Below, in pieces: positions 17,085-24,337 of a stretch of DNA of 37,355 nt. The translations under genes and the position numbers were made by a program. Source of the stretch: JAWAFD01 sp964467175 (lineage in GTDB: Archaea > Micrarchaeota > Micrarchaeia > Anstonellales > J096); the NCBI GenBank assembly GCA_964467175.1, contig CAYXNY010000016.1:1-37355 (forward strand), written 5' to 3'. The notes under the pieces were generated by a model. That model worked only from the letters and a program-made list of their open reading frames with translations. It did no database searches and was not told where the DNA came from. Each line of letters opens with the position of its first letter. Position 1 is the first letter of the stretch.

Positions 17085-17582
17085 ATGATAGACAAAGCGA
17101 CATATTTTGTTTATTCCCTGAACAACCCTGTCCTTGATTTTGTTTCAACCCTTATGAACAGCCAGGCATTCCTCGTCATAGCGATCGCGTTCCTGATAGT
17201 CCTTTTTGAAAGAAAGGAAAGAAACTTCGCGAGAATAAGCAAGATACTTTTCATAATATTTCTCGCGTACATTTTAACAGAAGGGCTGAAAAGCTTTTTT
17301 GCTGCCCAGCGGCCGTGCGTCTCTGAAATTGTTTCAAAAATTCCCTGCCCTGCTGATTTCGGCTTCCCGAGCGGGCATGTCCTCATAGCCGCATCGGTTA
17401 TGTTCGCGTATATAAAAAGAAAGGAGTTTATTGTTTTCTGGCTCTTCACTATTCTCATAGCCTTTACAAGGATGTATTTGGGGGTGCACACGCTGGTTGA
17501 TGTCGCCGGAAGCATAGCCCTCGCCCCCCTCATCTTCCATTTTTCAAATGTTCTCTGGAGGTGGGTTTTTGGAACTGAATAA
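17085..17582 (+). CDS. PAP2-family membrane phosphatase
   Basis: A 165-residue integral membrane acid phosphatase of the PAP2/BacA-replacement type with all three catalytic motifs: K69-x6-R76-P77 (KSFFAAQRP), PSGH at 95-98 and R129-x5-H135-xxx-D139 (RMYLGVHTLVD). Such enzymes remove phosphates from lipids such as polyprenyl pyrophosphates. Five to six membrane spans fit the family. The ATG is directly after the TadC-like stop (TAGATG). The next gene overlaps and encodes a lipid-alcohol kinase, so the two together could cycle a polyprenol carrier between phosphorylated states. Confidence 0.88.
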   Translation: MIDKATYFVYSLNNPVLDFVSTLMNSQAFLVIAIAFLIVLFERKERNFARISKILFIIFLAYILTEGLKSFFAAQRPCVSEIVSKIPCPADFGFPSGHVLIAASVMFAYIKRKEFIVFWLFTILIAFTRMYLGVHTLVDVAGSIALAPLIFHFSNVLWRWVFGTE

Positions 17583-18129
17583 AGAGACGAGCAGGCAGGC
17601 GCTCCATTTCGCTCTCGGCATGGGATTTCTTCTCCTGCTTCTTTTGATGGGAAGGAACACCCTTCTTTTTGCCCTTTCGATAGCGCTTGCCTCAGGGATA
17701 CTTTTGATAAACCAGCTCATCCTCGGGAGATTCGAAAGGATTAAAAAAATTGTAAGCATGTTTGAGAGAAAGGACGCTAGGTTCTTTGGGGAATCCACTG
17801 TTTGGTATGTTTCCGGCCTGCTGATCTGCTCAACATTCCTCCAAAACCCGAACGAGATTTCCGCGGCGATAATCGCGCTCGGCGTTGGCGATTCGTTTTC
17901 AAACATATTCGGGAGAATGGGGCGAATGAGAATTCCTTGGAACAAAGGCAAAACGCTAGAAGGAATGGTCGCATTCTTCGCAGGAACGCTCCTATCGTAT
18001 TTTTTCATAGGCCCTACAGCAATTGTTTTCTCTCTTGCGATGGCTGTTGTTGAAACCCTTCCGCAGGGAATGGATGATAACTTTGTGATACCGATAGCCA
18101 GCGCCATCTTTTTCCATGTGATTGTATGA
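17569..18129 (+). CDS. Dolichol kinase/CTP-dependent polyprenol kinase-like membrane protein
   Basis: A 186-residue multi-span membrane protein of the SEC59/VTE5/CdsA superfamily. The signature GVGDSFSNIFGRMGRM followed by GKTLEGMVAFFAGTLLS and ETLPQGMDDNFVIPI is that of dolichol, phytol and related CTP-dependent lipid kinases. I place the start at the TTG 17569: GGAGGTG at 17557-17563 ends 5 nt before it. The earlier in-frame ATG at 17548 would translate that ribosome binding site as part of the protein. It overlaps the PAP2 gene by 14 nt with this start. Substrate in archaea could be geranylgeraniol or dolichol; not decidable here. Confidence 0.82.
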   Translation: MELNKETSRQALHFALGMGFLLLLLLMGRNTLLFALSIALASGILLINQLILGRFERIKKIVSMFERKDARFFGESTVWYVSGLLICSTFLQNPNEISAAIIALGVGDSFSNIFGRMGRMRIPWNKGKTLEGMVAFFAGTLLSYFFIGPTAIVFSLAMAVVETLPQGMDDNFVIPIASAIFFHVIV

Positions 18130-18839
18130 GAGCGAAAAAATCTCTCGGCCAGAATTTTATAAAGAATAGGGATGTCCTAAAAAAGGAAGCGAACCTCGTA
18201 AGCATAAAGGATAAAATCGTTCTTGAGATAGGCGCAGGAGACGGAAGGCTGAGCGAAATTCTTCTCAGTAGGGGTCCAAAAAAACTTTTTTTGGTTGAGT
18301 TGGACGGCGAACTCGCGGATATTCTAAGGAAAAAATTTGCTGAAAAAGAAAATGTAGAGGTTTTCACCGGCGATTTTCTTAAACTGAATCCGTTTTCTGT
18401 CGATATAATTTTTGGAAACATCCCGTATTACATCTCCTCAAAAATAATATTCCGGCTCTTGGAGTGGGATTTCAAAAGCGCAGTCCTTATTGTGCAGAAA
18501 GAGTTCGGGGAGAAGATGGCGGCGAAGCCGGGAGACAGCAACTACGGAAGGCTGAGCGTAACCTCGCAGATTTGTTTTGAAGTGAAAAAAGGGTTTGTTG
18601 TTTTTAAGGAAAATTTTTTCCCAAAACCGAAAGTCGACTCGATTGCAATAGTTCTGAAAAAGAAAAGAAAACTAACCGAATGGGAGGAGAGACTAATCCG
18701 CGAGCTTTATGCGCACAAAAATAAGACCGTAGAAAATGCGCTCAAAAAAATTCCAGCAGAGATTCCTGAAAGCTTGAGGAAAAAAAGGCCTAGGCACATG
18801 AGCATTGAAGCGGTTTTGAGCATAAAACCTAAACAGTAA
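18126..18839 (+). CDS. ksgA: 16S rRNA adenine dimethyltransferase KsgA/Dim1
   Basis: A 237-residue S-adenosylmethionine-dependent methyltransferase that dimethylates the two adjacent adenines at the 3' end of 16S rRNA, a late small-subunit maturation step. It begins with KKSLGQNFIKN, has the SAM motif VLEIGAGDGRLS (residues 32-43), the acidic VELD and GDFLK positions, and the catalytic NIPYYIS motif (98-104). The C-terminal RNA-binding domain is short, as in small archaeal versions. The ATG overlaps the lipid kinase stop by 4 nt. It converges on the small membrane protein gene with an 11-nt overlap. Confidence 0.94.
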   Translation: MRAKKSLGQNFIKNRDVLKKEANLVSIKDKIVLEIGAGDGRLSEILLSRGPKKLFLVELDGELADILRKKFAEKENVEVFTGDFLKLNPFSVDIIFGNIPYYISSKIIFRLLEWDFKSAVLIVQKEFGEKMAAKPGDSNYGRLSVTSQICFEVKKGFVVFKENFFPKPKVDSIAIVLKKKRKLTEWEERLIRELYAHKNKTVENALKKIPAEIPESLRKKRPRHMSIEAVLSIKPKQ

Positions 18840-19107
18840 TGTTTATCTTTCCTTCCCCATCGCTTATGGAAACCGGATTTGTGCTGTGAAGGAGAACGAT
18901 CTCGATCTTCTCTCCTTTTTTTAGATTGTTTCGAACGATTGCCAGATGGCCCCTCTTCACGATGAGTTTCTTAATCGGCTTTTTTGGTGTTATTGTTATA
19001 ATATCCCTCGCCCCTTTGTTCACCTTGCTCACCGCCAAAGGGCGGGTGATCATAAACGCGAGCGCAAAAATAACAATCGCCAGAAGGATAATGGCGTACT
19101 CTATCAT
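18829..19107 (-). CDS. Small single-span membrane protein
   Basis: A 92-residue protein with an N-terminal transmembrane helix (IEYAIILLAIVIFALAFMI) and a basic, strand-rich soluble domain (ITPKKPIKKLIVKRGHLAIVRNNLKKGEKIEIVLLHST). Unrecognised. The ATG at 19107 overlaps the PIN-gene stop as ATGA, the same coupling used throughout this operon; the longer in-frame extension upstream is the PIN gene read in another frame. As the last gene of the ftsY operon it may relate to membrane targeting, but this is only by position. Confidence 0.6.
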   Translation of the reverse strand: MIEYAIILLAIVIFALAFMITRPLAVSKVNKGARDIITITPKKPIKKLIVKRGHLAIVRNNLKKGEKIEIVLLHSTNPVSISDGEGKINITV

Positions 19108-19505
19108 GCAAAATCTATCCTCGCTTTTCCTTTTAAAACTATCACATTCAGGCCGTTTGCCTTTGCCATCTCTTTTAGCCTTATATCGTTTGTGCAAACT
19201 ATTCCGTTGTTCTCTTTCGCATACCGGACTATCCACCTGTCCACATCCCCCTTCCCTTCTACAACCTCAACGAATTTCTTGTATTTTTCTATAAAGAGAA
19301 GGGCGACAGAGGCACCCTTGGCCGCCTTCCCCTTCCCCCTCCGCAGCCTGTCAAGCTCGGCAATAACATTCGTTCCAACAACTATTTTGAAAGGCTCTTC
19401 CAAAAGGGAGAAAAGCTGGTCGAAAACATCTACATTAAAATAGAACGGGACGAGCAAAAAATTTGTATCAACAACCAACTTTTTCATGTCAATCTTGCCC
19501 ATCAT
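19104..19505 (-). CDS. PIN-domain ribonuclease
   Basis: A 133-residue stand-alone PIN domain. The first acidic residue is in KLVVDTNFLLVPF, the second in VIAELDRLRRGKGKA, and the third and fourth in NNGIVCTNDIRLKEMAKANG; these four acidic positions bind the metals for RNA cleavage. It resembles the archaeal Fcf1/Utp24-like and housekeeping PIN proteins linked to rRNA processing more than VapC toxins, since no antitoxin gene is adjacent. The start ATG overlaps the ftsY stop (ATGA). Its place in a ribosome/SRP operon supports a role in RNA maturation, by inference. Confidence 0.82.
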   Translation of the reverse strand: MMGKIDMKKLVVDTNFLLVPFYFNVDVFDQLFSLLEEPFKIVVGTNVIAELDRLRRGKGKAAKGASVALLFIEKYKKFVEVVEGKGDVDRWIVRYAKENNGIVCTNDIRLKEMAKANGLNVIVLKGKARIDFA

Positions 19506-20701
19506 CCAACTATTCTCCTTGCTATCTCCCTTGCGTCAAACTTCTCCAGGTCCTCGTATTTCTGCCCAGTGCCTACGTATACAACCGGCACTGAGGTCGC
19601 TTTCCTCACCGAGAGTATCGTTCCGCCTTTTGGGTCCACATCTATCTTTGTAAGGATCACCCCATCCATTCCGACCTTTTCGTTGAACTCCTTCACCTGC
19701 TCAAGAAGGGCGTGGCCGGCTATGCTTTCTCCGATGTAGATTTTTAAATCCGGCTTTATCACCCGAACCATCTTCTCTATCTCGCGCATGAGGTTTGAGG
19801 AGGTCTCCTGCCTCCCGGCCGTATCTATCAGCACAACATCAATCCCTTTAGCCTTTGCATGCTCAACCGCATCATACGCAACCGCGGTCGGGTCGGCTCC
19901 ATAAGAAGACTTTATTACAGGAACGCCGAGCCTTTTTCCGTGCTCCTCAAGCTGCTCTATCGCAGCGGCCCTGAACGTATCCGATGCTGAAAGAACAACG
20001 CTCATTTTGTTTTTCATGAAAAGGTGTGCGACCTTTGCGATGGTAGTTGTTTTCCCGGCCCCGTTCGGGCCGAAAAACATTATCTTGAACGGTTTTTCTT
20101 TCTTATCCCTCGCAAGCTTTACGATATCGAGCTCCGGGCCTTCCATAATTTCTACCAGCGTTTTCTCGAACGCGCTTCTTAAAAAACTCTCCGCGTCCTT
20201 GACCTCGGTGCCGACAACCTGCTTTTTGAACTCGTTTTTTATCTCTTCGGCAACCTCTATTGCCACATCCCCTTCAATAAGATAAAGTTCAAAATCCTCG
20301 AGTGCATCGCTTATGTCGCTCTCGTCTATCCTTACCTTCCCGGAGAGCATGCTCGTAATGGTTTTGAGAAGGCCGACCTTTACTTTCGGCTTTCTTTCCT
20401 CCCTAAACTTCGGGACCTCGACCTTCCTTTCCTCCTTTTTCTCTTCAACAAGTTTTCTCGGTTTTTCTTCTTTTTTTTTCTCCTTTTTCTTTTTCTCTTC
20501 CGGCATTTCCTCTTTTTTTATTTCTTCTTTCTTCTCTGCTCTCGGTTTTTCTTTTGGCTTTTCCCGGGGCTTTTCTTTTTTCTCTTCTTTCTTCTCCTCT
20601 TTTCTCTCTTTCTTTTTTTCCTCTTTTGGCTTTTCCTCTTTCTTCTTGCCGACTATCTTCTGGATAAACCCGCCTATCTTCTCTTTAAGAAAACCGAACA
20701 T
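19502..20701 (-). CDS. ftsY: Signal recognition particle receptor FtsY
   Basis: The GTPase receptor that docks SRP-ribosome complexes at the membrane. The NG domain has G1 GPNGAGKTT (residues 211-219), DTFRAAAIEQL, G3 DTAGRQ, TKID and the closing GTGQKYEDLEKF. The N-terminal A region, about residues 19-108, is an extreme Lys/Glu run (KEEKKEEKKEKPREKPKEK type repeats) after a short amphipathic helix MFGFLKEKIGGFIQKIVG that could sit on the membrane. The ATG at 20701 overlaps the prefoldin stop by one base (TGATG); a TTG one codon earlier is less likely. Total 399 residues. Confidence 0.95.
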   Translation of the reverse strand: MFGFLKEKIGGFIQKIVGKKKEEKPKEEKKKERKEEKKEEKKEKPREKPKEKPRAEKKEEIKKEEMPEEKKKKEKKKEEKPRKLVEEKKEERKVEVPKFREERKPKVKVGLLKTITSMLSGKVRIDESDISDALEDFELYLIEGDVAIEVAEEIKNEFKKQVVGTEVKDAESFLRSAFEKTLVEIMEGPELDIVKLARDKKEKPFKIMFFGPNGAGKTTTIAKVAHLFMKNKMSVVLSASDTFRAAAIEQLEEHGKRLGVPVIKSSYGADPTAVAYDAVEHAKAKGIDVVLIDTAGRQETSSNLMREIEKMVRVIKPDLKIYIGESIAGHALLEQVKEFNEKVGMDGVILTKIDVDPKGGTILSVRKATSVPVVYVGTGQKYEDLEKFDAREIARRIVG

Positions 20702-21090
20702 CAAAGACCCCTTGCTTTTTCAAGAAGAACCTTGAGCCTCATCTCAACCTTTTTTATTTCATCGTTGAGCTTATCGGCCGCCTCTTTTGTTTTCTCTATC
20801 CTTTTTTCCACTTCTTCCTTGGCTGTTTTTTCATCCATGAGAAGGAGGTAGCCGCCGCCTATCGGTACTATTACATTCTTCTCCGAAACCTCTGCCTTTA
20901 CAAATGCGCCGCCGCCTATGGGAACAAGGGCATTCTTCACTTCCAGGTTCTCAACGCTGTGGAGGGAGTTTGTAAGGTCAAGGAGCGCAAGCCCAACCTT
21001 GTCAAGCTCTGCCCTCAGCATCCTAAGCTGCGCATCAAGAACCCTCGCTTCGTAAAGAATCTTCTGCTGCTCTTCGCTAAGCTCCGGCAT
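20701..21090 (-). CDS. pfdA: Prefoldin alpha subunit
   Basis: A 129-residue alpha-class prefoldin subunit, part of the hexameric jellyfish-shaped chaperone that delivers unfolded proteins to the thermosome. Two long coiled-coil helices (LSEEQQKILYEARVLDAQLR and KEEVEKRIEKTKEAADKLNDE) flank the paired hairpins with NALVPIGGGAFVKAEV and NVIVPIGGGYLLLMD, the alpha-type signature. I prefer the ATG at 21090 (MPELSEEQQ) to the TTG at 21105. It overlaps the L18a gene by 14 nt and is followed by ftsY, the usual archaeal order. Confidence 0.93.
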   Translation of the reverse strand: MPELSEEQQKILYEARVLDAQLRMLRAELDKVGLALLDLTNSLHSVENLEVKNALVPIGGGAFVKAEVSEKNVIVPIGGGYLLLMDEKTAKEEVEKRIEKTKEAADKLNDEIKKVEMRLKVLLEKARGL

Positions 21091-21259
21091 GCTCAACCAC
21101 CTCAATTTTTATCCTGTCTCTTTTTATCCTGTTCACAGAACCGAAGAGAGCGTACACCCGTTCTCTCGCGTCTTTCTCGCTCTTCGCATCAACCTTTTTC
21201 TCGAATTTTCTCTCTTCACCTTTGCCGAATTTTATCTTCCCTTTTATTATGAATTCCAT
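21077..21259 (-). CDS. Ribosomal protein L18a/L20a (LX)
   Basis: A 60-residue large-subunit protein of the archaeal LX/L18Ae family: FIIKGKIKFGKGEERKFEKKVDA, then KDARERVYALFGSVNRIKRDRIKIEVVE, matching the short one-domain archaeal form. It starts a transcription unit: GGGGTG lies just upstream of the ATG and a TTAAAATCC box lies about 55 nt upstream in the gap to the MetRS-beta gene. Downstream are prefoldin alpha and ftsY. Confidence 0.9.
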   Translation of the reverse strand: MEFIIKGKIKFGKGEERKFEKKVDAKSEKDARERVYALFGSVNRIKRDRIKIEVVEHAGA

Positions 21260-21325
21260 ATCAGCACCCCGCTTTGTTTATTTTGCATTATTTTTCAACC
21301 GCAAAGGATTTTAAGCATGCGGATA

Positions 21326-21655
21326 TTACGAAACCCTCAAGCCCGGCTTTACCTCCCGGTCTGTTGTAAGCAGAGAGACGCCGTTCTCGTCCTCAACCGC
21401 AAGGAGCATCCCCTGGCTCTCCAACCCGAAAACTTTTTTCGGCTTAAGGTTTGCAGCAACGATTATTGTTTTTCCCGCGAGCTTTTCTGGGGGATAGTTC
21501 TTCGCTATCCCGGCCACAAGCTGCCTCTTCTCCTCGCCCGTATCAACCTGCATCCTCACGAGCTTCTCAGACCCGGCAACCTTCTCGGCAGAAATAATCC
21601 TTCCTGTTTTGAAAACAATTTTCGCAAAATCCGAAAACTCAACCATTTCCATCAT
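21326..21655 (-). CDS. Methionyl-tRNA synthetase beta subunit/EMAP-II-like tRNA-binding protein
   Basis: A stand-alone tRNA-binding OB-fold protein of about 109 residues, equivalent to the C-terminal appendix of MetRS. It shows FKTGRIISAEKVAGSEKLVRMQVDTG, RQLVAGIAKNYPPEKLAGKTIIVAANLKP and GLESQGMLLA, the conserved series of this domain. In archaea it pairs with a MetG lacking the domain. GGGGTGAT lies immediately upstream and three close ATGs (21655, 21652, 21646) compete as starts. It follows aIF6 closely and is probably its cotranscript. Confidence 0.88.
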   Translation of the reverse strand: MMEMVEFSDFAKIVFKTGRIISAEKVAGSEKLVRMQVDTGEEKRQLVAGIAKNYPPEKLAGKTIIVAANLKPKKVFGLESQGMLLAVEDENGVSLLTTDREVKPGLRVS

Positions 21656-21656
21656 A

Positions 21657-22310
21657 TCACCCCAAATACCCAAGCCCTTCCTCTATTCTTGCAATCTCTA
21701 CGCCTGTTGTTCCTTCCCCGACAACATACCCCTTTGAGTTTGCGATTATGCCTATGGAAACAAACCCGTTTCCCATGTTCGCGGTTGCCCTGCTTCCCTT
21801 AACCCCAAGAACCTTCTCAACGAATTTTATCTCATCGTCGCTCGCTTTGTAATGAATAACGAAGCCTTTTGAATTGCTGCAAACAAGCGAACCAACAGTG
21901 CTGTAGCCGGCCATGCTTCTCCTGAAAACCTCCTTTCCGAGCGCATTCTCGACGGCTTTTGCCTCCTTATCATTCATGCGCGGGTTTGCAATAACAGATT
22001 TCCCTATTATTATGTTGTTTCCCCAAGCATTAAACCTGCCGCCTATCTTTAGAACCTCAACATGCTGAGAAATTATTTCCTCTTCTGAAGGAAGGATGGT
22101 ATATGGAACCACCGCAAATTTATCGGTGAGGGCCATGTACACCCCTAAAAGGTTGCTTTCAAGAATGGATGTTTTTACAACCTCTACGCCGGTTCTTTCG
22201 CGCAGTGAATAAAAAAGCGATTTGTTCGCATCGCGCGGAAGGAACGCTACCTTATCGTTTGCCTTTCCGAAAAGTCCTATGTACTGGTTCCCATGGTAGG
22301 ATGCTCTCAT
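21657..22310 (-). CDS. Translation initiation factor aIF6
   Basis: A 217-residue member of the eIF6 family that binds the large ribosomal subunit and blocks joining with the small subunit. It shows the pentameric repeat architecture: NQYIGLFGKANDKVAFLP, NLLGVYMALTDKFAVVPY, NNIIIGKSVIANPRM, GSLVCSNSKGFVIH and NGFVSIGIIANSKGYVVGEGTTGVE. Length is normal. Its ATG overlaps the L31e stop (ATGA), and the gene order L39e-L31e-aIF6 is conserved in archaea. Confidence 0.94.
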   Translation of the reverse strand: MRASYHGNQYIGLFGKANDKVAFLPRDANKSLFYSLRERTGVEVVKTSILESNLLGVYMALTDKFAVVPYTILPSEEEIISQHVEVLKIGGRFNAWGNNIIIGKSVIANPRMNDKEAKAVENALGKEVFRRSMAGYSTVGSLVCSNSKGFVIHYKASDDEIKFVEKVLGVKGSRATANMGNGFVSIGIIANSKGYVVGEGTTGVEIARIEEGLGYLG

Positions 22311-22753
22311 TTATTCTTACCTTTCTTTTCCCAGTTGTGCTTCGGCGCCTTTTTCTTTTCCTCTTCCTTCTCCTCAGCCTTTTCCTCCTTCTTCTCTTCT
22401 TTCTTCTCAGCTTCTTTCGGCTTCTCCTCCTTCTTTTCCTCTTTCGTCTCTTCCTTTTTCTCTTCCTTCACTTCTTTCGGCTTCTCTTCCAGCTTCTCGT
22501 CCATCATAAGAACATAAACCTTCCCGTCCTTCGCAAGCATCTTCACCTTCACCTTTCTCGGCGGCTTCTGTATCCCGCGCGCCCACAGGAACGCATTCAC
22601 CATGTTGCTGATTAGAACATTCTCCGGGTCGGTTTTCATGTGCCTCGCTGCAAACTCCCTAAGAATCTTAATTGCCCTTGGCGTTCTTTTGTTTCTCGGC
22701 TTTACGAAAGCATCCCTCAGCGGAACAGTATAAACCCTTTCATTTCCTTCCAT
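22307..22753 (-). CDS. Ribosomal protein L31e with long Lys/Glu-rich C-terminal tail
   Basis: The first about 86 residues are a normal L31e (ERVYTVPLRDAFVKPRNKRT, then IKILREFAARHMKTDPENVLIS and the KVKVKMLAKDGKVYVLMM strand pair). From about residue 87 to 148 it continues as an unusual tail of KEE/KKEE repeats, ending in APKHNWEKKGKNK. Archaeal L31e is usually about 80-100 residues. The core sits near the peptide-exit tunnel, so the tail would project there. ATG 22753 is chosen because GGAGG is 8 nt upstream and the protein family begins there; it overlaps the L39e gene by 14 nt. Confidence 0.9.
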   Translation of the reverse strand: MEGNERVYTVPLRDAFVKPRNKRTPRAIKILREFAARHMKTDPENVLISNMVNAFLWARGIQKPPRKVKVKMLAKDGKVYVLMMDEKLEEKPKEVKEEKKEETKEEKKEEKPKEAEKKEEKKEEKAEEKEEEKKKAPKHNWEKKGKNK

Positions 22754-22922
22754 ACTCCCGCCTCCATTTTTTCGTTCCAATCTTATCCGTTCTCCAGCTT
22801 CTCCTGAATTTGTTGTAGGCAACCTTCCTCTTTGTTTTTGCGACTATAAAGTTCGGTATCCTTCTGTTTTTTTTCCTTTCCTTGTTCAGCCTCATTTTCA
22901 GAGCAAGATTGTTTTTCGCCAT
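22740..22922 (-). CDS. Ribosomal protein L39e
   Basis: A 60-residue, very basic protein of the L39e family, which lines the exit tunnel: LALKMRLNKERKKNRRIPNFIVAKTKRKVAYNKFRRSWRT. It carries about nine more residues at the C-terminus (KWRREYGRK) than the usual 51. It lies 12 nt after the PDCD5 gene and overlaps L31e, in the standard archaeal order. Confidence 0.93.
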   Translation of the reverse strand: MAKNNLALKMRLNKERKKNRRIPNFIVAKTKRKVAYNKFRRSWRTDKIGTKKWRREYGRK

Positions 22923-22934
22923 ATTTCCACCCTT

Positions 22935-23231
22935 TCATTTTCTCTTAAAGCTTATCTCAACCCCTTTTTCCTCCCCTTTCAATCTCACGAGTATCCTCCT
23001 TACCTCCTCATCTGTAAGCTTTCTCCCGACTTTTTGGTACAGGGCAACTATGTACTGCACAGTGCCCTGAAAAAGTTCGGGGTTTGCGAGCATGACATTC
23101 ATGACCCTTTCGTAAGCATCCGGGTGGAGAGCAATTCTCAGAGCAGCTTTTATCTGCTCTATTTTTTCACTCTCTTCCTGCCTCTTTTTCAGCTCCTCAA
23201 GCTTTTTTTTTCTTATTTCCTCTTCGTTCAT
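22935..23231 (-). CDS. PDCD5/TFAR19-family DNA-binding protein
   Basis: A 98-residue helical protein of the archaeal PDCD5-like family: an acidic/basic N-terminal helix (EEEIRKKKLEELKKRQEESEK) and the three-helix core IEQIKAALRIALHPDAYERV, NPELFQGTVQYIVALYQKVG, LTDEEVRRILVRLKG. Archaeal homologues bind DNA, and their fixed position next to S19e suggests a ribosome- or chaperone-related role. The ATG overlaps the S19e stop (ATGA). Confidence 0.92.
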   Translation of the reverse strand: MNEEEIRKKKLEELKKRQEESEKIEQIKAALRIALHPDAYERVMNVMLANPELFQGTVQYIVALYQKVGRKLTDEEVRRILVRLKGEEKGVEISFKRK

Positions 23232-23644
23232 TTCGCAACCTCTTTTGCAGCGTTGTCCAGGAGCTTTCTTCCTTTTGCTGTAAGCACCCTTCCCTTTCCA
23301 TCCGGAGCTTTCGCCATATACCCTGCTTTTTCAAGCACCTGCATACCCTTCCTTATCGTATTCCCGCCTGCCGGCCTGAAGTGCGCGGGCTTTACGGTAT
23401 GCTCCTTCCTTCCGCCATAGTGCCTTCTCAGCCTGTTCACCCCTACCGTTCCACGCACATACGCCTGCCTAAGGAGGGATGCAAGCCTCATGTACCAGAA
23501 ATTCGCCTGCTCCGGAGGCCTTTCGGCGTGGCATCCTGTCTTCACATAGCCGACGAACTTCGGCTTTTCCAGCCCTTCCTTCTCAAGCTTGACCGCAACA
23601 TTCTTTATTAGCTTGTTCGGATTTACATCTAATGCAGTAACCAT
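23228..23644 (-). CDS. Ribosomal protein S19e
   Basis: A 138-residue small-subunit protein of the S19e family, used in 40S/30S maturation. It shows VKTGCHAERPPEQANFWYMRLASLLRQ, VRGTVGVNRLRRHYGGRKEH and the C-terminal winged-helix-like QVLEKAGYMAKAPDGKGRVLTAKG. It is the first gene of the superoperon: AGGTGA precedes the ATG, and ATTTAAAT in the spacer to the divergent lipoprotein gene is the likely TATA box. Confidence 0.94.
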   Translation of the reverse strand: MVTALDVNPNKLIKNVAVKLEKEGLEKPKFVGYVKTGCHAERPPEQANFWYMRLASLLRQAYVRGTVGVNRLRRHYGGRKEHTVKPAHFRPAGGNTIRKGMQVLEKAGYMAKAPDGKGRVLTAKGRKLLDNAAKEVAK

Positions 23645-23761
23645 CTTCTCACCTTTACGTAAGAGTTTTATTTTTGGAGCATTTCTTATTTAAATGTTTT
23701 CCTGGTTTGTTGGCATACATATTTAAACATTGCTAGACATAAATAATTCTCTGGTGATGGA
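23645..23761. promoter_or_regulatory. Divergent promoter region, S19e superoperon and lipoprotein gene
   Basis: Minus strand: CATTTAAATAAG near 23687-23698 is the TATA region for S19e, followed by AGGTGA before the ATG. Plus strand: ATATTTAAAC near 23718-23729 serves the lipoprotein gene, followed by GGTGATGG a few nt before its ATG, a strong match to the archaeal anti-Shine-Dalgarno. Confidence 0.6.
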
Positions 23762-24337
23762 ATGGGAAAAAAAGCGAACACTATAAGAAACGCTATGCTG
23801 GCTCTTGGATTGTCCGCTGGCTTGGGCGCGCTTGGATGCGCATCATCCGCATTAAACCGGGATGGATACTGGGCCGGAAGAGAAATTATTGAAAATACGA
23901 ACATAAAAAGGACAAAGGTTAATGTTGCCACCGCATCCGGGGAGAATACCCAGATGGTTCTTGTTGAAGAGCCCGGCGGAGGGAAATGGATAGAAGATAA
24001 CGCTGGGAATGTTGTTTACAGATGGGACCCTTCGAGCAGAGGATGGAGACCCAATTCCAATCCTGCCGTGGCGCTTCAATTGGAAATAACTGCTTTTGCT
24101 GAAGAAAAATGGGGGCCAGATGAGTTTGCAATCCCAAAAAGCACTACGAAAACCGCAACCGTGAAGGCAGGGAGTGATGTATTCGAGAACGCAACGGTTG
24201 TTGAAGCGTCGAACGGGGCCGTGCTAATTTACGATAAGGACGGAAAAAAAATATTCGAAAGGGACAGCAAAGGGCAGTGGTACAAGATAACTCCTTATGG
24301 CATAAGCGCGCCAATAGACATTCCGATTGAGTATTAG
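23762..24337 (+). CDS. Predicted secreted lipoprotein, unknown function
   Basis: A 191-residue protein. The N-terminus MGKKANTIRNAMLALGLSAG ends in LGALGC-AS, a lipobox-like cleavage site, so the mature protein would begin at Cys26 and be lipid-anchored outside the cell. The rest is strand-rich with two similar WIEDNAGNVVYRWD / VLIYDKDGKKIFERD segments, suggesting an internal repeat of a small beta unit. The family is unrecognised. The GGTGAT ribosome binding site and lysine-rich leader resemble those of the large secreted protein at 4068. Confidence 0.65.
   Translation: MGKKANTIRNAMLALGLSAGLGALGCASSALNRDGYWAGREIIENTNIKRTKVNVATASGENTQMVLVEEPGGGKWIEDNAGNVVYRWDPSSRGWRPNSNPAVALQLEITAFAEEKWGPDEFAIPKSTTKTATVKAGSDVFENATVVEASNGAVLIYDKDGKKIFERDSKGQWYKITPYGISAPIDIPIEY

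Noticed and set aside
17548..17571. ATG start at 17548 for the lipid kinase
   Set aside because: It would translate GGAGGTGGG, a near-perfect ribosome binding site placed 5 nt before a TTG, as Gly-Gly-Gly; the TTG start also reduces the overlap with the PAP2 gene.
20007..20735. Ser/Phe-rich plus-strand ORFs opposite ftsY
   Set aside because: They are the antisense reading of the Lys/Glu repeats and the GTPase domain of ftsY.
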